From Pisaster brevispinus (Eukaryota; Echinodermata; Asteroidea; Forcipulatida; Asteriidae): a stretch of 64,000 nucleotides of DNA. Position 1 is the stretch's first letter; every line of letters starts with the position of its first letter. The notes under the pieces were generated by a model, which saw only the letters and a list, made by a program, of their open reading frames with translations, made no database searches and was not told where the DNA came from. The position numbers and the translations under genes are program-made. Shown here piece by piece: positions 28,201 to 37,200 of this stretch. The stretch lies in contig JAMKCF010000029.1 of NCBI GenBank assembly GCA_023634235.1, positions 62,001 through 126,000 on the forward strand, read 5' to 3'.

Positions 28201-31200
28201 TGCCCTCTGTTTGAAAGAACCTTTCTCTGTGCTTCTCTGTTCTTACTGTGAGTTGGCGAACTCTGGTTCTTTCCACTCTTTTATGTTTTCTTCCCTTCTC
28301 TACCTCTGTCTATCCTTTTTTAATCTTCCTCTCACTATGCTTTGGGATAAGGTTAGTACCAGGTTAGATAATTAGGAAATGTTTCAATATCATGGTCTTG
28401 CATTGATTTGATTCCTAACACTTTTATCTACCACAGATGATTTTTCTCGCGTTGTGCTTGAGAAACTACCAAACCAACCAGACTCGGATTATATAAATGC
28501 AAGTTACATGGATGTAAGTTAATCCTAATGATCTGTTTCTGTTCTGAGTGGTCTCTGTAATTGCCTGTAAAGAATCCATGATGGACCACTTTCAGTTTGA
28601 GAAAGAACTCGAGAGAGGAACTGAAACAAGTTGGGAAACTCCCCTGAGCAGGAGAGAACTAAAACCAATTATGGTGGAATAACTTTAACACACAGATACA
28701 GGCTGAGTGAAAATGAAAAAAAAATCACTGAAAGAGTTCAGCTGAAAAGAAGAAAAAATTCTTTGGTTTCACCCCCCCCCCCCCCCAACAAAATAAAATA
28801 AAATATATATACAATTAAATCAAATTAAATAAAATTTGAAAAAATAAAATAAAATAAAATATAATAAAATAACAATAATAGAAATAAAAAATGAAAAATT
28901 ATATAACGAACAAAAAAACACTTTTGATAACCCATCTGTAGAAATGCAAACATAATGTAACCTGTGTTTTTGCTTTCCTGGTCTCCATTACAGGGTTTCA
29001 GTCAACCGAACAAATACATAGCCAGCCAAGGTGAGTCGAATTATAAATAAACTAATGCAACTTTTTTGGGAGCTTAAAACCAAAACAAGTTAATGGAACT
29101 GAAAATTGTGGAAAAGGTTTCTATATTTATGGCGTGTCGTGGCCGAGCGGTTAAGAGCGCTGAACTCAAGCTCTGGTGTTTCTGAGTTTTGGTTCAAGTC
29201 CCGTCATGTCCTTCAGATGGGACACTTAGTTTTAGGTCCCGTGTACTGGGATTGGTAGTGCACGAAAAGAACCCAGAATATACTAGGACTCTTTCATAGG
29301 AGGAATTTATTCATTTGTTATAAGCCCCTCACTATCTGTACATCCCATATTATTTTAATAATTTATAATTTGGATTTGAACAAAGAAAAATTGACTGGGG
29401 CGGGACTTGAGCCAAGGACCTCCGGATAAACGTACCGGCGCTCTATTAAATGAGCTATCCAGCCCTGTGTTGGCGGTCTCCCTATTAGTCAATATCTTTT
29501 GTTCGGGGGTACCAGTCAGAAGCCATTCAACCGTAAGCTGCCGTGTAGCCAGGGATCACACCCAAGTCTACGATACAACCTGGAAGTGGCGGCCACGGGA
29601 TCACCTTAAGGGGAAGCGACTTTGTAATACCAACTGAGCTATCCAGCCGGTACCTTAATCCGGAGGGCGTTGGTTCAAGTCCCGCTCCAGTCAATTGTCC
29701 TTTGTTCAAACCCAAATTATTAACAAATGTTACCCAGTCAGTTTCCCTTGTGGTTTATTACTTTAATAATTTATGTTACAATTTTAGGTCCAAACAAGGC
29801 TTCCGTTTGTGACATGTGGAGGATGGTATGGCAGGAGAATACCGCTAAGATTGTTATGCTCACCAAACTAAAAGAAGGAGCCAAGGTAGGTCAATCTGCA
29901 TCGTTGCTGGGGCGCTGGTGTCACACACACCTTTTAATAAAAAAAAAAATAAAAAAACCCAGCTGTCGTCCAATGGTCTGACTCCTTTTGCCTCAATGAA
30001 GGCGTTGTGTGACGTCATACGCAAGGGGTGTCTGACAAATGTTTGCCTCAGTGCAGTCAGAGCTGTAAAAGGGCACCTTGCTCATTTATGTTTGTCTGGA
30101 TGATTCTCAAATTAATGGTTTGCTCTATTCCATTTAAACTTTCAGGAAAAATGTGAGAAGTATTGGCCAGACAAAACAGCACACTATGGTGATTATGTCG
30201 TCACTTTGAAAACGGAGGAAACACATGAAGATTACGTCGTCCGAGATTTTATAATGAATCTAAAATTGCAGGTAGTGAACTATAACATAACTTATTTACT
30301 ATGAAACCAACCCAAATAGACTTTGCAAATAGACATCTTTTTGTTTTAGTTCAGAAATAGCCTTTAAGCGACACAGAGGTTTAAACTACATTGCATGCTG
30401 AATGCATACACTGAACCTATTGACTCTGGCCCTTCGCCATAACATCACACGCGGCTACTGTCTGCCACACTCGCAATTTGTAGTCAGCATGTATGTAAAA
30501 CCTCATCAATGCCCACTAGTTCGTTTTTAACACAAAGGGACATGGACTCCTAAAACAGTACAACGAACACTATTGAGATGACGACGTCAGGTGTAACAAT
30601 TGAGTCATTACTACTGAGTTATAAAACTATTTTACTGAGCCTAATATGTTCCAGATAGGGCATTATATACGGTGGCGTGTCCTGGCCGAGCGGTCTAGTT
30701 CACTTGACCCAAGCTCTGGTGTTTTCGGCATTAGAGTGTGGGTTGGAATCCCGGTCATGACACTTGTGCCCTTGAGCAAGGCACTTAACCATAATTGCTT
30801 CGTAAAAAGTTGGGAAGGTTGTGCATTCTGCTTTACCAGCCGGGCTTCTGGTGGATGATACCTTCGCCTACACCCTGACAGACTGTGAAAGGGGTAATCC
30901 TGTTTCAGCCCCAGTAGGTGGCAACGCGCCCCTGACACAGTTGATTTGGGTCGACAGCCCAAAACAGTTAAGTGTAGCCCTCACCTTGAAGTGGCGGTCC
31001 GGCCTTGTGGTGTTAAGCAGTTTCAAACTTTAAAAAAAAATAATAATAAAACAATTATAAGTAAAGACACAAGCTACAACATTTGTTTTACTGACCTGAG
31101 AGTGTCTCTACTCTGTGGATTAAGCTTAATCTAGTGAAACTCAACATTCCTATTTTTTTAAAACACCCTAGGATGAATGGACCAGACACGTTCGTCAGTA

Positions 31201-34200
31201 TCATTTCGTAACATGGCCTGATATAGGCTTGCCCCAAGATCCCATCAAAGTGGTGAACTTTGTCAAAACAGTAAAGGAGCACAACCCCAAGAATGCTGGT
31301 CCGATGGTCATTCATTGCAGGTTGGTGTTTTTGTAATTGCACTTTGTTTGTACGTCATTAGTAGTTTAAATAGGTTTGTTTCAAACCCCAGGAAAAACTT
31401 ATGGGGAGACCACCAACATTAGGACTAGATAGCTCAGTCGGTAGAGCACCAGCATGTTAGTCCAGAGGTCATATGCTCTAGTCAACTTCTTTGTTCAACC
31501 CAAAGTCAAATAAGTTTTTTCACAAAAAAGTTAATACAAGACTTTGAGGAAGCATATTAAGTTGATGAACAATTTAGCAGCAACAGCTTTCTTTATGTTG
31601 GATTCATCAGCATTCACTAAGTTTGAGAGAGCACTGATTCTGTGAATATCTCAGTAACAACATTTGTCATCACAAGCCTCTTCATCTTGACACGCTCATT
31701 CTTTTTGGCTTCGTGCATGGAAAGACGAAGATGTTTTTTGTTTTATTCGTTACGCTCGTCATCTTCACACGCTCATATTCTGCCATCTCTCCGCTCTCAC
31801 CGACGAATTACTTCACTCCCCGTCCCCCTCGTCTTCAGAGATTGTGGGACACTAGTCCACGTCACATCTGCTGTAATTTGTCCCCTGCCGATATTTCTAA
31901 AAGTCAACTTAACGCCATCTGTTTTAATCTTGTTTGATATTGGTTTTATGTAATCCTTCCAGATTGACTAACTTGATCCGTCGTCTTCTCCTTCATGTTT
32001 TCATGTCTGTCTTTTTTCCAGTTCCTGTCTGACTATGTGTCAGATAGTGTGTGATAGCATGCTTCCGAGCAACAGTGAATTCGTTTACTTTTGTTGTCCC
32101 TAACCTGTATCGTGTTGTTTGGTGCGTCCCGAGACTGGCATCTCATACTTGCATGCTCCCTTCATACACTCATATCATTTTCCCATGTGCCAATAATTCT
32201 GCTTTTCTCCATGCTCGATCAGTTGCCCTCCTGTCACCATCCTTTTTACACTTTGCTATTCTGTATGTCTCTAGGGCTAGACCTATATTTGTTGCTCTGT
32301 TGTTCTGTTTTGGTTGTAAAGTTCTTTGAATTCCCGATTTAATAAAAAAAATAAGTATATAAAAATTATTTCTGGGTGCAAATCAGACAGAGACTGAAAA
32401 TGGTGCATCAGAATTTCAATTCTCCATGTTGGTATCATGCGGTATTGCGCATTTGAACATGTATATGGAAAATGCGCTATATAAATACATTATTATTATT
32501 ATTATTATTATTATCATTATTATTATTATTTGTATTATTATTATTATTATTATTATTATTCGTGCTATAAATATTCATGTTACTTTGTAGTTCTGGAATC
32601 AGCCGCACCGGAGTGTTTTTGATTTTGGACGCCATGTTGGACCAAGCCAAGGCAGAAGATCAAGTTGATATCTGGAACTTTGCTTGTTGCATGAGAGACA
32701 AACGGATGAAGATGATTCAAACATCGGTAAATGAGATTAATCAATTTATCTCAGGTCATTTGTGCAAGTTTTGTCTAGTGTTTTATTGAATAGTACCTGA
32801 AACCAGAAATTAAACAATCGCATCGGAGAAAGTTTACAAAAAGTAAACAACAATTTGGTGGACAATGATTTAAAAGCATATGAATTTAACATAAGCTTTA
32901 TTTAACAAACATCAGCATGGTACTAATCACGTGTTTGATTTTACTGTGAAGTTTAAAGACCATACAAAATGGTAAAAAAAAAATTCACCATTTTAAACAT
33001 TGTATATTAGTTCAAATAACCCAAATGAAAACGTGAAATAATTTTTGTTTTTCCCGAAAAAAAATATGAAAAAGTGCTTTGCGTCTGCCTGCGCGCAGCA
33101 AAAACTCAAACAAAAGCCGTCGGGTGCATTTTGAGAAAGGCTCACAAGGTGACGTAGCTGGACGTGGGAGATAACGAAACGACTGCTTACTGCACCGCGG
33201 GCAGAGGCCGTATTGCATAGACACGTCGCACACACAACATACAACACACAGCGAAAGTAAAATTGAATGACGTCGTCTGACAGCGAACTCGATTTTGAAG
33301 AAGTATCTAATGCAAATAGTGAACAGTTATATTGTTCATCATCTTCATTCGATGAGGATGACTCTGACTTGGAACCCGATGAAATTCGGGGGATGGAACC
33401 TTATCAATTTGAGCCAGAATTGGCCGATGACGGACCTGCTCTGTGCGGGGGCGCGTGCAGGCAGCAAAAACTACACGTCCAGCTACGTCACTATTTTTGG
33501 CAATATGTTTGCTGCCACCATCGGTTACAGGCGCTCATGTTTCTGGATGCCTTAATGTTGCGTGGTAATTTTTGGCCGCGAATTTCGTTTTTTTTCTCAA
33601 ATACGAGATGAGTGTAAAAATCTAGGAGTATGGTAAGGTACCAATTAATACATGATGTTTTAAATGGAGATGGCTGAAGGTGGGCATTTTGTTTGGTCTT
33701 TAAAATGTTTCGTAGCACAATGTCTAAAACAAAAACGTTGAAAACTTGTTACTTAATCCAAACAGGCCCAGTATGAGTTCATCTGTGATGTCTTGATTGA
33801 ATTGTTTTTATGTGGTGACACCTGCATTAAACGAGGAAAGCTTCTCTCCGAGCTGACTGCCTTGAAGAAGGTCACAAAGGGCAGTGGGAAGACAGGACTG
33901 CAGCTAGAGTTTGAGGTGACAGTTTAATTTTATCATTTTTGTTTCATTAATTAATTTTATATTTCAATATAAATTGAGGAGACTGTACACCAACTGTTCA
34001 TGATAAGTGTTTCATTGATGTCATAATTGCATTAGGCATAAAACAAAGCTATTTTTTATTTTCCCCTAGTTACAACGTTATGTGACAAACACTTTAAAGG
34101 GACATAAAATCCAAACGAAGTATTCAAACTGGCCATGAAGCTAAACCATAAACTATGAAGAATATGCATGAATGTACTGAAATTTTTTCCTTTTTCTTTG

Positions 34201-37200
34201 TGTACCACAAAGCATAAAGAAAAAAATACAACTGAGAACCCTGTTTGTTTGTTTCTTGGCTATTGTTATTTAAAATCTTCACTTAAGCAGACAGTTTTGA
34301 GGTGTGCCAACCTCGTTTCAGTGCCCTACATGCTCCTTTTGGTAACTGCTTTTCCTCTTTTTTTCTTATTTTTTAAACCTGCCCCTTAATTAGGTTTGCA
34401 TACTGCTTGCATATAACATTATGCATAGTTCCTAATGAGACACCTTTTTTACTGGCAATTTGGATTTTGGCTTTGAATTTTGTAAAGTGTTCTAAACTTT
34501 CTTTACATCCAAGCATGCAGCATGCAGTATTTCTGTCTAATGCGTACAGTTGTGCGTTCAAAAAGTGTAAAAATGGTCAGCTTTATACTGTGTTGTCAAG
34601 TAGGAACTATGTATGTTCCGTAATGAAATATGTAGTGACAAAAATGGACTTTAACATTCAGTAACGTTGTATAGCTCACAATATGCTGTAACAAAGGTAA
34701 AGGTATTTCAAGTTTATTCGTGTTTGTTCATGTATGGTACAGAGTTGCCAACTCTCACTGACTCTGCACGTTAACCAATCTGTCCTTGTTCTGATGAACA
34801 ATTTTGACAATCTCCCTGTTTATGAAAACTTTTTCCCTTCTGATGCTGATTGTTGTACTATATCTCCCGGATTGCGAGATGCAGATGTTTGTTTCTCTAA
34901 TGTAGTCATATGGCAACTAAAATAAGCATTTAGCATACCCTTAATCGTACTATTGCTTGATTGTCTTTAAAAACAGAATCTGAATTTGGTGACCAAACTT
35001 CCGAACCCTGACAAATTTAAAGGTGGTCAGCAACCAGGAAATGTTAAGAAAAACAGATTTTCAGACAAACTACCAGGTGAGGCTTTACTCAATTTTATAA
35101 ATGACATCGCAGGAAAAAAAATTGTGTATTGTTCAGCCAAGTTTGTTTTTCTGTAATATGGTGTGTTTTTTAAGCCCATAAAGTATCCACTTTTATTAAT
35201 ATTTTCACATGTTGGAATGTATAGTGTCTTGGTTAAATTTAAAGAGACTTGTCCCACACTGTAGTTGTATGTGTTTCCTTGAATTGACTTTTATTGGAAG
35301 TTATTTTGGAACCGCACTGTTACTGATTTAAAGCTTGGTTGAACCAGCTCAAGGCATACTCTGTGTAAGCTTTCCTTGTAGGATCTGATGAAGCACTAAC
35401 AGTGAAAATAATGTTACCGATTAACATTTTATTTTTCAAGTTGATGTGTTCCGACCTCACTTGGTGACATCAGGAGAAGATGGATCAAACAACTACATCA
35501 ATGCCTGCTTCCTCAATGTAAGTCAGAATACTTGGGTGACTTCTTATGAGTTGTTCTTATTTACAACCAATCATCTGGAGAAATATTTCCATGTGAACTC
35601 TCACTGATTGTAAAGTTCATAACAGTACCGATCCTACAGAGAATCATTTCCATCTGAAAGCTCACTGATTCTAAAGTTCATACCAGTACCAATCCTCTTG
35701 AGAAATATTTCCATCCCAAAGCTAAATGATTCTAAAGTTCATACCAGTACCAATCCTCTTGAGAAATATTTCCATCTGAAAGCTCACTGATTCTAAAGTC
35801 CATACCAGTACCAATCCTCCAGAGAAATATTTCCATCTGAAAGCTCAATGATTCTAAGTTCATATAATACCAATCCCCAAGAATACATATGAAATACTAA
35901 GTTGAAAAAAGAAGTAAAGAAAAAAAATTAGATCCGTAAATCACCATTGCTTAGTTCAATTGTAATTCAAAATTAGCCTTTTACAATAACATGTATGTAC
36001 CAAAAACAACGACATACTTTGCCTTAAAGCTCACTACACTTTCATATATCATAAATTTGTCTTCCAAATAATGTGATTTTACAGAGTCCTAGTTCCAAGG
36101 GGAAGTACATTGCCACCCAGATGCCTTTACCCCACACCATTAGTGACATGTGGAGCATGGTCTATGACTACAAGTCTACTTGTATCGTCATGTTGAATGC
36201 ACTAAATAAAAAAGATCCTGTAAGTAGGAAATGTACTTAAATAACTTAAAACTTGCTCATTTGTGTGGTGGCCTTTGAAAATCAATTTTGAAAATCTATT
36301 ACGAAGATGTTTACTTTTTAAAATTACTTGTTTTTCATTTAAAATTGTTTACTTTTGATTTATTTCAAAAAAACTTTTGATTTTCTTAGCTTAACTTACC
36401 AGTACACCTGAATTGTGTTAACATTGGTGCTAACTTAATTTGTCCATCAACATGGTCGATGGTGAGAAAAACCGTTATCGAGTATTACTTGTTTTTCTTC
36501 CCACAGACATGTGTCGAGTACTGGCCAGAGAGAGGGTCTTCAAGATATGACAGTCTGACAGTCACTACACAGTCTACTGATAAAGTGGGACCAAACATCG
36601 CCATACGCTACCTATCCCTGGCTAAAGATGACGATCAGGTATAATCCTAGAATTAATAGTTGAAACCTTGCATGGTTAGAGAAACAGCCAAGAAACTAAG
36701 ACTCTCTGAATTGGTCACTGCAGCTCCGGCTGTAGCTGTCGCTTATGGTGTTGCTATGGATATAAAATGCATCTTTGCTAGTTCAGCCGCTAATTCAGAC
36801 ACGGCTTAAGGCTGTCACTGGCTACGGCTGTGGCTGTAGCTAATGGTGTTGCTATGAGTATCCTTTGCTTCAATGCACGTTTAGGTAGCCGTAGCCGCTA
36901 ATTCAGACATGGCCTCAGGTGTGGAGGATAACAGCCTTTAGAGCCTCCCTGAAGGAGATACTTCCACAGAGTACCACTGGAGTTGCAGGGAGGCCAAGGA
37001 GGTCAAGGTCTATATTGCTCAAGGTCTTTTCCTGGGTTCCCCTACACAAGTTTTGTTTAGACCGTAAGATTTTCCATTCATGAGTGCCCTTTGAAAAGTT
37101 AAAAATGACCTCGCCCTTTCAAAGTTGAGATTCCAGGCCTGGAGCACTTGGGCAGGACACGGCATCAGTGAGCCCAACCTCTATGGGTCGGGTGCAGTCT

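Noticed and set aside
27697..28230. CRISPR-like regular repeats
   Set aside because: Repeats are contiguous without unique spacers, and the genome is animal.
27696..28375. Open frames of 88-157 codons on both strands in the 47-bp minisatellite
   Set aside because: Products of a short-period repeat inside an intron. No start context, splice fit or known domain.
29396..29468. Thr-like tRNA gene on the minus strand
   Set aside because: D-arm and T-arm text are recognisable, but the anticodon stem is short with an oversized loop, and it is one arm of an inverted repeat.
33267..33611. Acidic ORF as an extra exon of copy A
   Set aside because: It lies between TTAA-flanked inverted termini, and exons 25 and 26 join in frame without it.
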